A stretch of 31,387 bases of DNA from an uncultured Eubacteriales bacterium (GCA_910586105.1 CAJUGU010000033.1:1-31387); one strand, 5' to 3'; counted from the first letter of the stretch, positions 6,093-14,163 are shown. Program-made: numbers and translations. Notes: generated from the letters alone by a model not told the origin.

Positions 6093-8174
6093 TTACTTAT
6101 CAGACAATTTGCCGGTGGGGAAGGTCAAAACCGTTTGAAACCCGTTTTTCGGCGTACTTTCCATTTTCATTTCGCCCTGATGAGCCGCAGCAATTTGCCG
6201 CACCAGCAACAGCCCCAGACCGTGCCGTAAATCTAACCGTTCGTCGGTGCTCTCCATATAATGCGGTTTTTCTTCCAGTTCCCGCAGCTTTTCAGCGGAT
6301 ACCCCGACGCCGTTATCCGCAACAGTGAGGGAAACCGTGGTTTCCGAGCGGTCGAGGCGCAGCCGGATTGTACAGCCCTGCGGGTTCTGCCGGATGCTGT
6401 TTTGCACTAAATTATTGATCGCCCTTGAAAGCAAGCGCGCATCGCATTCTATGACTGCGGTTTCCGCTTCGGGGGAGATCTCGACCGAAACGGGATATTT
6501 CCCGTCGATACCCGCATTGAGCAGATCCGCCGCGTAGGCGCGCAGCAGCTTCGACAGCCGCACCGGCGCCGGATGCAGCGGCTGCATTTCATATTCCAGC
6601 TGCGATACCAGGTTCAAATCCTGCACAAAATCCTTGATTTTTGCGCTTTGCTTCTGAATGATCTCCGCTTCCTGCCGCACGCGGGCGTTCACGTCGTCGT
6701 CGCCGGCGATCCGCTGGGCATACCCCATGACCATGGAAAGCGGCGTGCGGATATCATGGGAAACGCCGCTGATCCAGTTCGCGCGGGCGCGATCCTGCCG
6801 GCTCAGCAGCCGGGACGCCTGATTGACGCATTCCGCAAGCTCCGACAGCTCGCCGCGGACCGATACCGGCGCCGGTTTTCCGGTCGACAGCGCCTTGATC
6901 GAGGCCATGATCGGTTCCGTGTTTTGGAAAATTTTCCGTTTGGAAACATAATAAACCGCGAACAAAAGCAAGATATCAGCCGTCAGGATACCGGCCGCGA
7001 AAAGCGGAAAAAGCCGGACGGCCTGCATGGGGAAGTAGTTCCCGGTCAGCTTCAGAAAGCTGCCTTTTGGATAACCGAGCACCAGCAGGCCACCGTCCAT
7101 GCTCCGCACAAAAACCGGATAGCCTTGCAGGTAGCCCTTCGAGAATACGGCGACGTCCGAAAGGGTGTACTGCGTGGGCACTTCTTCGGGCAGGGACGCC
7201 GACCAGTCGCAGCGCCCGCCAGCATCCAGATGCATGGCCCAGATTTGGTTTTGCGTCAATGCCTGCGCCGTTTCCTCCGATAGGCCGGAGCCTGACCAGT
7301 CTGCGGCCACGGCTTCCAGCATATTGGCCGGGGAGGCCGCGCCGTATTCCCGGAACACGATCCCGCCAAAGGTCAGAACGAATGCGAAAAGGTTGATAAA
7401 AAGAAGCGTCAGCGTGAATGCGGAAAAGGAGAGGAGGTACCGCGAAATGTATTTTCCGAATGCTTTCATAGTCCATTTCCTCGCCAGCAGCTTGTAACCA
7501 AGCCCTTTGACGGTCAGCAGGGAAACCGGTTTCGAAGGGTCGGCCTCGATTTTTTCGCGGATGCGTCGGATATGGGCGTTCAGACTGTTTTCATAGCCAA
7601 AGGGATTGTCGCCCCAGAGGGCTTCGCAAAGCGTGTCCACGGTAACGATCCGCCCTTCGTTTCGCGCAAGCGTTTCCAACAGCTTGTGCTCCATCGCTGT
7701 CAGGGGGACGCGCCCGCTGCTTTTCTGCACCTCGGCGCGGCTGAAATCAACCGTACAGCCGTCCAGCTTCAAAAGCGGCGCGTCCTCTTTATAACATCGG
7801 CGCAGGACGGCATAGACCCGCAGCAAAAATTCCTGCGGCAGAAAGGGCTTGGCGATGTAATCGTCCGCGCCAAGGCCGAGTCCGGACAGCTTATCCGGCG
7901 CTTCGTCACGGGCGGTCAAGAAAATCACAGGGATGTCCGACCGTTCACGGATCTGCCGCAGCAATGAAAAGCCGTCGCCGTCCGGGAGCATCACGTCCAG
8001 GATCGCGAGGTCGGGCTTTTCCCGTTCGACGGCGGCAGCTCCTGCCTTCTGATCGGCAGCGGTGACAAGGTGTTGAAAACCGTCGTCCGCTAAAATCGTA
8101 GTGACCAGCTTTAGCAGCTCCGGCTCGTCATCGACCAGCAGGAGCTTTTTGCTGTGTAAAAATGAATTGTCCAT
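6093..8174 (-). CDS. Response regulator-histidine kinase fusion (693 aa), two-component system in one polypeptide
   Basis: Residues 1-125 are an OmpR-family receiver (acidic pair Asp15/Asp16, phosphoacceptor Asp60, Thr87, Lys109). Residues about 135-232 are a winged-helix DNA-binding domain ending GLGYKLLARK. The frame continues through Trp234-Thr235 into Met236, the natural start of a membrane sensor kinase: TM near 243-274, an extracytoplasmic domain about 280-385, TM near 388-410, HAMP-like linker, phosphoacceptor His473 (SHDIRTPLS), N-box Asn592, DNGVG at 620-624, and GLGL. Such pairs are normally two genes with the regulator first. Here one TGG codon (7473-7475) replaces a possible stop, and a GAGG lies 9 nt before Met236, so the kinase may also be started alone. 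It starts 32 bp after the GNAT gene, with its own GAGG site, and is divergent from the ABC operon it probably controls. Confidence 0.9.
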   Translation of the reverse strand: MDNSFLHSKKLLLVDDEPELLKLVTTILADDGFQHLVTAADQKAGAAAVEREKPDLAILDVMLPDGDGFSLLRQIRERSDIPVIFLTARDEAPDKLSGLGLGADDYIAKPFLPQEFLLRVYAVLRRCYKEDAPLLKLDGCTVDFSRAEVQKSSGRVPLTAMEHKLLETLARNEGRIVTVDTLCEALWGDNPFGYENSLNAHIRRIREKIEADPSKPVSLLTVKGLGYKLLARKWTMKAFGKYISRYLLSFSAFTLTLLFINLFAFVLTFGGIVFREYGAASPANMLEAVAADWSGSGLSEETAQALTQNQIWAMHLDAGGRCDWSASLPEEVPTQYTLSDVAVFSKGYLQGYPVFVRSMDGGLLVLGYPKGSFLKLTGNYFPMQAVRLFPLFAAGILTADILLLFAVYYVSKRKIFQNTEPIMASIKALSTGKPAPVSVRGELSELAECVNQASRLLSRQDRARANWISGVSHDIRTPLSMVMGYAQRIAGDDDVNARVRQEAEIIQKQSAKIKDFVQDLNLVSQLEYEMQPLHPAPVRLSKLLRAYAADLLNAGIDGKYPVSVEISPEAETAVIECDARLLSRAINNLVQNSIRQNPQGCTIRLRLDRSETTVSLTVADNGVGVSAEKLRELEEKPHYMESTDERLDLRHGLGLLLVRQIAAAHQGEMKMESTPKNGFQTVLTFPTGKLSDK

Positions 8175-8206
8175 CGTGACGCCTCGTAAATAAACTGAAA
8201 GTTTTC

Positions 8207-8659
8207 TTAAATCTTGTATTGCATAAAATTACTATTATGGATAAAACCATATGCGGTATATAATTTCACTCCCATATCAGAAGCTGTAATTTGAATGGTT
8301 CCACAGCCATAATTTCTAGCTTCATCAACAACTCTATGTAAAAGCTCTTTTCCTATTCCCATCCGCCTGTATTTAGGATTCGTAAACATACTGGATAGCA
8401 GTCCCATCTTTCCGCTGGGGCATCCGAAATATGGTGGTTTTTCTACAAACGACATTCCGCTTGTGCCAATAATTCTGCCATCATCTACAGCAACCCACGA
8501 AACAAATGTGCCATCCTTCATATGGCGCATATAATAATCTATCAAAGCTGGCTTTAAATCAATATCCTCTTTAGCGCCCTCTTCTCTTAACTGATCTATT
8601 CTCATTTCAATGAATACATCCAGTTCTTTTACACTCAATTTTCTATATTCTATTCCCAT
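8207..8659 (-). CDS. GNAT-family N-acetyltransferase (150 aa)
   Basis: A single GNAT domain. The acetyl-CoA pyrophosphate-binding motif is RRMGIGKELL, preceded by the strand MFTNPKYR and followed by a helix and an ITASDMGVKLYTAYGFI C-terminal motif. These enzymes transfer an acetyl group from acetyl-CoA to an amine of a small molecule or protein; the acceptor is unknown. ATG at 8659 is chosen because AGAGGTG lies 6 nt upstream; an in-frame GTG at 8668 has no clear ribosome binding site. Codon and base use are strikingly AT-rich compared with the flanking genes, which suggests recent acquisition. It has its own strong promoter and reads into the response regulator-kinase gene, so the acetyltransferase may belong to the same defence or resistance response. 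Confidence 0.88.
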   Translation of the reverse strand: MGIEYRKLSVKELDVFIEMRIDQLREEGAKEDIDLKPALIDYYMRHMKDGTFVSWVAVDDGRIIGTSGMSFVEKPPYFGCPSGKMGLLSSMFTNPKYRRMGIGKELLHRVVDEARNYGCGTIQITASDMGVKLYTAYGFIHNSNFMQYKI

Positions 8660-8695
8660 TTTCTTCACCTCTGCAAATTCCGATATAGCAACTTG

Positions 8696-8724
8696 ATTAT
8701 AACATGGACAATCTGCCCTGTAAA
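8696..8724 (-). promoter_or_regulatory. Promoter of the GNAT / regulator-kinase transcript
   Basis: On the minus strand, TTTACA (8719-8724), a 17-bp spacer and TATAAT (8696-8701) precede the GNAT gene by about 37 bp. This near-consensus pair could drive both the acetyltransferase and the downstream fusion gene. Confidence 0.8.
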
Positions 8725-8735
8725 CGACGCCATAA

Positions 8736-8756
8736 AAAAGTAAGGTAAAAGTAAGG
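8736..8756 (+). promoter_or_regulatory. 11-bp direct repeat, candidate response-regulator binding site
   Basis: AAAAGTAAGG occurs twice at an 11-bp interval (8736-8745 and 8747-8756), about 60 bp before the ABC ATPase start and just upstream of where its -35 would lie. OmpR-family dimers bind direct repeats of about one helical turn. The transporter promoter itself lacks a good -35 (TACCAT at 8788-8793 is a possible -10), consistent with activator dependence. The spot also lies between the divergent promoters, so it could serve both. Confidence 0.55.
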
Positions 8757-8816
8757 ACGGGAGAATGTAGAAGTCAGGTTGATGCTGTACCATAGGGGCA
8801 GAAAGGAGATGTGTCT

Positions 8817-9581
8817 ATGGACTACATTATCACCACAGAGCAGTTGACGAAAAAATACAAAAACTTTACCTCCGTCAATAATGTGTCGCTCCATGTCCGC
8901 AGGGGCAGCATTTACGGTTTCCTTGGCCCCAATGGGGCGGGGAAATCGACCACGATGAAAATGCTGTTGGGGTTGACCGCCCCGACAAAGGGCGGCTTCG
9001 TGATCGATGGGAAACAGTTCCCGCGCGACCGGCTGGCGATCCTGCGAGAGATCGGTTCCTTCATCGAATCGCCCTCATTCTACGCCAACCTGACAGGGCG
9101 GGAAAATCTGGATCTGATCCGGCGCATTTTAAACCTTCCCCCAAACGCGGTGGAAGACGCGCTGGAATTGGTCGGGTTATCCGAGTTTGGCGGCCGTCTT
9201 GCAAAAAAATATTCCCTCGGTATGAAGCAGCGGCTGGGGCTAGCGGGGGCGTTGTTAGGGCGTCCGCCGATCCTGATTTTGGATGAACCGACCAACGGCC
9301 TTGATCCCGCCGGGATCCATGAGATCCGAAACTTGGTGCGGTCCTTACCCGACCGATACGACTGCACGATCCTTATATCCTCGCATATGCTGTCGGAAAT
9401 CGAGCTGGTGGCGGATGATATCGGCATTTTGAATCATGGGCGGCTGCTGTTTGAAGGGAGCTTGGACGAGTTGCGGCGCAGCGCGCAGAAGGCCGGAATG
9501 GATGCGGATCATTTGGAGGACGTGTTCCTTTCCCTCGTGGAGCAGGACAACGCCGCCAGAAAGCAGGGGGCCGAGCTATGA
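8817..9581 (+). CDS. ABC transporter ATPase, lantibiotic/bacitracin-immunity type (LanF/BcrA-like)
   Basis: A 254-residue nucleotide-binding subunit. Walker A is GPNGAGKST (37-45), the signature is SLGMKQRLGLA (from 133), Walker B is ILILDEPTNGLDP (152-164), and the H-loop is SSH (188-190). In place of the usual Q-loop glutamine it has Glu84 (SFIESPSFY), the E-loop described for LanF-type immunity ATPases. ATG at 8817 is chosen because AAAGGAGA lies 7 nt upstream; a GTG two codons earlier is too close to that site. Its stop overlaps the first permease start (ATGA). With a kinase/regulator next door, this most likely exports or expels peptide antibiotics at the membrane; the substrate is unknown. 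Confidence 0.9.
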   Translation: MDYIITTEQLTKKYKNFTSVNNVSLHVRRGSIYGFLGPNGAGKSTTMKMLLGLTAPTKGGFVIDGKQFPRDRLAILREIGSFIESPSFYANLTGRENLDLIRRILNLPPNAVEDALELVGLSEFGGRLAKKYSLGMKQRLGLAGALLGRPPILILDEPTNGLDPAGIHEIRNLVRSLPDRYDCTILISSHMLSEIELVADDIGILNHGRLLFEGSLDELRRSAQKAGMDADHLEDVFLSLVEQDNAARKQGAEL

Positions 9582-10303
9582 ATGCGCTTGCGATCGAACT
9601 TCGGAAACAAAAACGGACGGGCGCAGTCCTGGCGCTGCCAGTGGTCGGCATACTGGGCGCGGCCTATGCCTTTGTCAACTTCCGGATCCGGAAGGAGGCG
9701 CTCCTCGGCCTGCCGATGGCTCCGATGGATGTGCTGCTGACCCAGCTTTACGGCATGATCCTGATTTTGAACCTGTTCGGGATCGTGGCCGCGGCCTGTA
9801 TGGTTTACAACATGGAGTTTCAGGGCGGCGCGATCAAAAAAATGTACCAGCTCCCGGTGAGCGTCCCGGGGATGTACCTTTGCAAAACCCTGATTTTAAC
9901 GGTCCTGCTGTTCACGGCGGTCGTGCTGGAAAATCTGGCGCTGCTGCAAATTGGGATCCGTGAGCTTCCGCTAGGCGCGTTTGAAATGGGGACGCTGCTC
10001 CGCTTTGCGGGTTATTCGTTCCTCACGGCGCTGCCGGTGCTGGCGTTTATGCTGCTGGCCGCTTCTCGGTTTGAAAATATGTGGATCCCCCTTGGCGTAG
10101 GGGTCGCCGGTTTTTTGAGCAGGATGGCGTTTGCGCCGTCCGCATCAGCCGCCCTGTTGGCGCACCCGTTCGTGGTGATGCTCAAGCCCGCCGTTGCTAT
10201 GAACGCGGCGCCGGAGCCGCTGGTCGTCCGGCTTGCGCTGGCCGAAACGTTCCTTTTCCACGCCATCGGGCTGTGGATGGCCAAAAATCTGCGTTATGAA
10301 TAA
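9578..10303 (+). CDS. ABC-2 type permease, LanE/LanG-like (241 aa)
   Basis: A polytopic membrane protein with about six hydrophobic segments (around residues 17-34, 56-78, 98-120, 138-160, 165-185 and 218-236). It has the usual layout of lantibiotic-immunity permeases: a short basic N-terminus (MNALAIELRKQKR), then a first membrane helix. It overlaps the ATPase stop by 4 bp and is followed 12 bp later by a second permease, as in LanFEG operons. Sequence similarity in this class is low, so the assignment rests on topology and context. Confidence 0.85.
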   Translation: MNALAIELRKQKRTGAVLALPVVGILGAAYAFVNFRIRKEALLGLPMAPMDVLLTQLYGMILILNLFGIVAAACMVYNMEFQGGAIKKMYQLPVSVPGMYLCKTLILTVLLFTAVVLENLALLQIGIRELPLGAFEMGTLLRFAGYSFLTALPVLAFMLLAASRFENMWIPLGVGVAGFLSRMAFAPSASAALLAHPFVVMLKPAVAMNAAPEPLVVRLALAETFLFHAIGLWMAKNLRYE

Positions 10304-10315
10304 AGGAGGCACCGC

Positions 10316-11080
10316 ATGAAATTTTTCGGTTTGCTCGGCATTGAATTTCGGAAGGTCAAACGTTCCCGGATCGTTCCCCTGATCTTTATCGCACCGCTGC
10401 TGGTCGTAACGTCCGGGGTAGCGGCGCTGAGCCGTTACTTCACGCCGGAATATACCAACGCATGGCCCGCTATGTTCATCCAGAGCGCGCTGGTGTATGC
10501 TTACTACCTGTTGCCGCTCAGTATGATCGTGGTTTGCGTCCTGATTGCGGGACGGGAAACGCAAAACAACGGCATTTTGAAAATTCTGGCCCTGCCGGTC
10601 AGCCGGCCGGCGCTTTCGCTGGCGAAATTTTTCGTCCTGACGTTCTATCTGGCCATGGAACTGGCCGTCTTTTTCGTCGCATTTTTGATCGCCGGTCAGG
10701 TCGCCGTTTCGACTATGGGGATCGCGGAGGCATTACCTCTGGGCTATCTCCTGAAATGGTGCGCAGCGCTGTTTTTTACGATGCTCCCCGCGTTGGCGGC
10801 AATGTGGGCCATAACGGTATTGCTGGAAAAGCCGTTGTTTTGCGTGGGGCTCAATCTGTTGCTGGCGATCCCTGGCGTGCTGGTCGCCAACACTCCGCTT
10901 TGGATCGCGTATCCATACTGCTACAGCGGTTATCTGATTTCCTGTTCACTGCATGATTTTACCGCGGAAGCCGCTGGCGCTGCGTTTGCGTGGATGCCGT
11001 TTTTGCCCTGCGCCGCCGCAATGTTTGCCGTGCTGTTGGGTTTGTCTGTGATCCAATTTGGAAAGAAGGAAATGCGGTGA
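10316..11080 (+). CDS. ABC-2 type permease, second subunit (254 aa)
   Basis: A second membrane subunit with about six hydrophobic segments and a basic cytoplasmic N-terminus (GIEFRKVKRSR). It opens like other LanE/LanG/MutG permeases, with a helix after residue 20 and a large share of Ala/Leu/Val. AAAGGAGG lies 6 nt before the ATG and overlaps the previous stop region. It would pair with the first permease and an ATPase dimer to form the exporter. Its stop overlaps the GTG start of the small membrane protein (GTGA), so four genes are coupled in one operon. Confidence 0.85.
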   Translation: MKFFGLLGIEFRKVKRSRIVPLIFIAPLLVVTSGVAALSRYFTPEYTNAWPAMFIQSALVYAYYLLPLSMIVVCVLIAGRETQNNGILKILALPVSRPALSLAKFFVLTFYLAMELAVFFVAFLIAGQVAVSTMGIAEALPLGYLLKWCAALFFTMLPALAAMWAITVLLEKPLFCVGLNLLLAIPGVLVANTPLWIAYPYCYSGYLISCSLHDFTAEAAGAAFAWMPFLPCAAAMFAVLLGLSVIQFGKKEMR

Positions 11081-11388
11081 AAAGCATAGGGAACGCATAC
11101 AAATTGCAAAAACGCTGTCGGGCGGCTCTGCTTGTCAGTCTGCTGCCGCTGGCGACGCTTTTTCCGGTATTTTTCAAAGTCGCCCTGCCGGATGGCATGC
11201 GCCATATCTGGGCGATTTTCAACATCGGATCCGCGCTGACCGGATTGACGCTTTCAGCGGTCTTCGTCAAGCGCGCGGAAGGCCGGAACGCCGTCAGCAT
11301 CTTAGCTTTGATCGTTAGCGCGGCGCTGGTGCTGCTGATGCTGGGGATCACGGCGCTTGCACTCGTTCTGAATCCGCGGTTATCCTGA
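11077..11388 (+). CDS. Small three-helix membrane protein in the ABC operon (103 aa)
   Basis: I do not recognise a family. The protein has a basic N-terminus (MKSIGNAYKLQKRCR) and three hydrophobic stretches, roughly residues 17-36, 43-60 and 74-98. The GTG at 11077 overlaps the permease stop, and AAGAAGGA lies upstream; longer in-frame starts would run far into the permease gene. It is the last gene of the transporter operon and its stop codon lies inside the terminator stem. Small accessory membrane proteins occur beside peptide-antibiotic ABC exporters and may stabilise or sense for them, but here that is only inference. Confidence 0.75.
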   Translation: MKSIGNAYKLQKRCRAALLVSLLPLATLFPVFFKVALPDGMRHIWAIFNIGSALTGLTLSAVFVKRAEGRNAVSILALIVSAALVLLMLGITALALVLNPRLS

Positions 11389-11407
11389 ATGCAGGATAAC
11401 CGCTTTT
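11376..11407 (+). terminator. Terminator of the ABC operon, stop codon in the stem
   Basis: GCGGTTATCCTG / CAGGATAACCGC makes a perfect 12-bp stem with an AATG loop, followed by TTTT. The TGA stop of the preceding gene (11386-11388) spans the top of the stem, so a terminating ribosome could affect hairpin folding. Confidence 0.9.
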
Positions 11408-11944
11408 GCGGCGTCCGGTGGGTATACGTTCTAATGGATGAAAGTCCCAAATCCGTCCGGCAGTGGGGCGAAAGCGTCCGTCTATCAGCGGATCATGGAA
11501 AACGACGGCATCATCACGGACTTTTAGACGGAGGATTTGTTGGAATTGATTTTAAGGAATTGCAGTGTTTGAGGGTACGGTTGATAAAGCAGATCCCGGA
11601 TCATGGAAACTTGCTGCTTTGGAGTATTCCACAGCATTAAGATTACAAAAACAAATGTATAATTAAAGATACATGAATTTACAAAATGGAATACACTGTG
11701 CCGAAGGGCTGCGAAAATGATTCGTTGGCTTGGCAGTAGGTGGGGACGCATGTTGCTGGGTATCGTCTGGTGGCGGCTGACGATGGAGGATGTTCCACAG
11801 ACCCGGACCGGGGTAAAAAAGATTGCTTTCTGTCGATGGGGCGTGTATAATAGCAATGACCTTTTGCAGAGGCCCCGACGGGATCCACGGGGATGGGAGC
11901 CATCTGCGGCAGCGTAAAACGGTTGATGGAAAGGAAACACTGTC
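11404..11944. other. 540-bp gene-free region, possibly with a decayed gene
   Basis: No intact gene with a ribosome binding site is convincing. Short protein-like stretches occur in different frames, for example YQRIMENDGIITDF near 11498 followed at once by a stop, and WKLAALEYSTALRLQKQMYN ending near 11665. These could be pieces of one frameshifted small gene. The part from about 11540 to 11720 is clearly more AT-rich than its surroundings. The end of the region holds the promoter of the glycosylation operon. Confidence 0.4.
11823..11851 (+). promoter_or_regulatory. Promoter of the glycosylation operon
   Basis: TTGCTT (11823-11828), 17-bp spacer and a perfect TATAAT (11846-11851). The expected start site leaves a leader of about 85 nt before the first gene, in which I see no known riboswitch. 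Confidence 0.65.
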
Positions 11945-13231
11945 ATGAAACGTTTAACATATCCCTGCGGACGCGCGCTGATCGTGCTGATAAAAATGCT
12001 TGCGGTCATATTGTGCGCCGTATGCGCTGGGGTGATCCTGATGTATGCGGTATATTGCTTGCCAACGGATTCGATGAACCGGCATCTGTTGGAATCCGCC
12101 GCCGTTTTTGAGGAAGAAGGATCGTATCCCCGTTATTTGAGCTGGTGCAGCAGCACGCTGGACAATTTTACAGACGCGCTGATGCTGCTGACTGCGGCTT
12201 ATGACGGCGAGCAGCCGGCAATGGAAAAAGCCATGTCGCTTTACTACGAACTTACGCCGGAGCTGGGCCCGGTGGAAAGCCTGGTTTTACACGGGAAAAG
12301 CGGGACGGCAACGGTTGAATATGCCCGGTATTGGGAAGGGTACCTGATCTTCCTGAAACCGCTCCTTGCGCTGATGAATTACCGGCAGCTTCGCCTGCTC
12401 AATCGCATCGCACAGCTCGCGGCGGCGGTCCTGCTGCTTTGGCTGATGAAGCGGAAGGGGTATGCGCCCTATATTTTGCCGATGCTGTTGACTTGGGCGT
12501 TGCTGCCGTTTCCGGCGACGTCGCAGTCGCTGACCTGCTCCGACGTGTTTTATATTTCGGTATTCGGCTCTTGTGTGCTGTTGCTGCGGAGGGAACGCTG
12601 GCAGGGGACGCAAAGACCATTGTTCTTCTTCCTCGGGATGGGGATCTTGACCAGTTTCTTCGATTTCCTGACCTATCCGCTGGTGAGCTTTGGGATTCCG
12701 GTCTGCCTGTATTTTTGTGGGGAACAAAAACCGGCCTTTGTTCCGGCAATGAAAAAATTTGTGTTGTTTGGGGCGTCCTGGTCGCTCGGCTACGTCGGGA
12801 TGTGGGCAGGAAAATGGGTGACGGCTTCGTTGCTGACGGGGCAGGACGTGATACAGAATGCGATTTATTCCGTACAGTTCCGGTCGGGTACCGTTTTGGC
12901 GGAGGGGGATACGATCCGGCTTTCCGACGTATATCTCCGCAATTTGGGGGAATGGGCCCGCAGCCCGTTTTTCCTTTTGTTTTGGCTGTTCTGCGTGGCG
13001 GCGGTAGTGCTGCTGTTGAAAAAAGACCGGTTTTCACATTTGCGGGAGCATTTGATTTTTCTGCCGGTCGCCTGTCTGCCGCTTGCGTGGTATCTGATGG
13101 CGCGGAACCATTCTTATATCCATTTCTTTTTCACCTTTAAAGAATTGACGATCTTTGCGTTTGCATTGATGTGTTTTTTCACGAAAAGTTTGTGGGAAGC
13201 GCTCCGCGCGGAGCGGGAGGCGCAGACATGA
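11945..13231 (+). CDS. Polytopic membrane protein, putative GT-C-like sugar transferase (428 aa)
   Basis: The protein has one N-terminal membrane helix (about 13-37), a large outside loop (about 38-125) rich in acidic and aromatic residues, then roughly eight more helices to residue 415. That layout (first helix, long extracytoplasmic loop, many helices) is typical of GT-C enzymes, which use lipid-linked sugars outside the membrane. I cannot identify the catalytic Asp/Glu with confidence. A GGAAAGG site lies 10 nt before the ATG. Its stop overlaps the GT2 start (ATGA), and GtrA follows, so it fits the third role in a Gtr/CsbB-type system: moving the sugar from the flipped carrier onto a surface polymer. 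The assignment is context-based; a polymerase or transporter is possible. Confidence 0.7.
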   Translation: MKRLTYPCGRALIVLIKMLAVILCAVCAGVILMYAVYCLPTDSMNRHLLESAAVFEEEGSYPRYLSWCSSTLDNFTDALMLLTAAYDGEQPAMEKAMSLYYELTPELGPVESLVLHGKSGTATVEYARYWEGYLIFLKPLLALMNYRQLRLLNRIAQLAAAVLLLWLMKRKGYAPYILPMLLTWALLPFPATSQSLTCSDVFYISVFGSCVLLLRRERWQGTQRPLFFFLGMGILTSFFDFLTYPLVSFGIPVCLYFCGEQKPAFVPAMKKFVLFGASWSLGYVGMWAGKWVTASLLTGQDVIQNAIYSVQFRSGTVLAEGDTIRLSDVYLRNLGEWARSPFFLLFWLFCVAAVVLLLKKDRFSHLREHLIFLPVACLPLAWYLMARNHSYIHFFFTFKELTIFAFALMCFFTKSLWEALRAEREAQT

Positions 13232-14160
13232 AGGATCGGATCGCAGTTTTGATACCTTGCTGGAATGAGGTGCAGACGATCGCGAAAGTCGTTGCCGAAT
13301 ACCGTGCGGCGCTGCCGGGGGCGGTGATATACGTCTACGACAATAATTCGACGGACGGCACTGGAGACGCGGCCCGCGCGGCTGGCGCTGTCGTCCGCCG
13401 TGAGCACCGTCAGGGCAAAGGAAACGTTATCCGCACCATGTTTCGGGAAATCGATGCCGATTGCTACTTGATGGTGGACGGGGACGACACTTACCCGGCA
13501 GATGATGCAGATAAAATGGTTTCTTTGGTGCTGGAAGATGGTTACGATATGGTGATTGGAGATCGCCTTTCCTCTACATATTTTACGGAAAACAAGCGCC
13601 GGTTTCATAATACGGGGAATGTGCTGGTGCGTAAGCTGGTCAACCGTTTTTTCCACGGAAATGTGACCGATATTATGACCGGCTGTCGGGCGTTTAGCCG
13701 GCTGTTTGTTAAGTCTTTTCCCATATTGTCAAAGGGTTTTGAGATTGAAACGGAAATGACGATCCATGCGCTGAACAAGAATATGGGGGTAATCGCAGTA
13801 CCCATCCGATACCGCGATCGCCCAATGGGCAGCGTATCTAAATTAAATACCTTTTCGGATGGGGTCAAGGTGCTGAAGACGATCCTGATTTTGTTTAAGG
13901 ATTATAAGCCGCTGCCCTTTTTCAGTTCCATTGCGGCGGTATTGATGGCGGCGGCGATAGGTTTTTTGTATCCGGTTCTGCGCGAGTATTATCAGACCGG
14001 GTTGGTCCCACGTTTCCCAACGTTCATTGCAGCCTGCTTTCTGGCACTGTTTGCAATACAGGTGTTTTCCTGTGGGTTGATATTGGATGCGCAGGAAAAA
14101 AGCAACCGCCAGAATTTTGAGCTTCAGCTGAATATTCTGCGTCAAAAAGGGGACGGATGA
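13228..14160 (+). CDS. Polyprenyl-phosphate glycosyltransferase, GT2 family (GtrB/CsbB-like)
   Basis: A 310-residue family 2 glycosyltransferase. The GT-A nucleotide-sugar domain (1-215) shows IPCWNEVQTI, DNNSTDGT and the metal-binding DGDDTYP motif, followed by a GDRLSS segment and KGFEIETEMTIHAL. Two C-terminal membrane helices (about 230-252 and 266-290) match GtrB/CsbB/DPM-like enzymes, which make undecaprenyl-phosphate-sugar on the inner face of the membrane. The ATG overlaps the stop of the membrane protein before it, and GtrA follows 3 bp later. The sugar (glucose, N-acetylglucosamine or other) cannot be read from the sequence. Confidence 0.92.
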   Translation: MKDRIAVLIPCWNEVQTIAKVVAEYRAALPGAVIYVYDNNSTDGTGDAARAAGAVVRREHRQGKGNVIRTMFREIDADCYLMVDGDDTYPADDADKMVSLVLEDGYDMVIGDRLSSTYFTENKRRFHNTGNVLVRKLVNRFFHGNVTDIMTGCRAFSRLFVKSFPILSKGFEIETEMTIHALNKNMGVIAVPIRYRDRPMGSVSKLNTFSDGVKVLKTILILFKDYKPLPFFSSIAAVLMAAAIGFLYPVLREYYQTGLVPRFPTFIAACFLALFAIQVFSCGLILDAQEKSNRQNFELQLNILRQKGDG

Positions 14161-14163
14161 TCG

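Noticed and set aside
6605..6625. tRNA T-loop-like GGTTCAAATCC
   Set aside because: It lies inside the kinase coding sequence, with no acceptor or anticodon stem around it.
11389..11640. 83-codon open frame after the ABC terminator
   Set aside because: It begins inside the terminator without a ribosome binding site, and its His/Arg-rich product has no recognisable domain.
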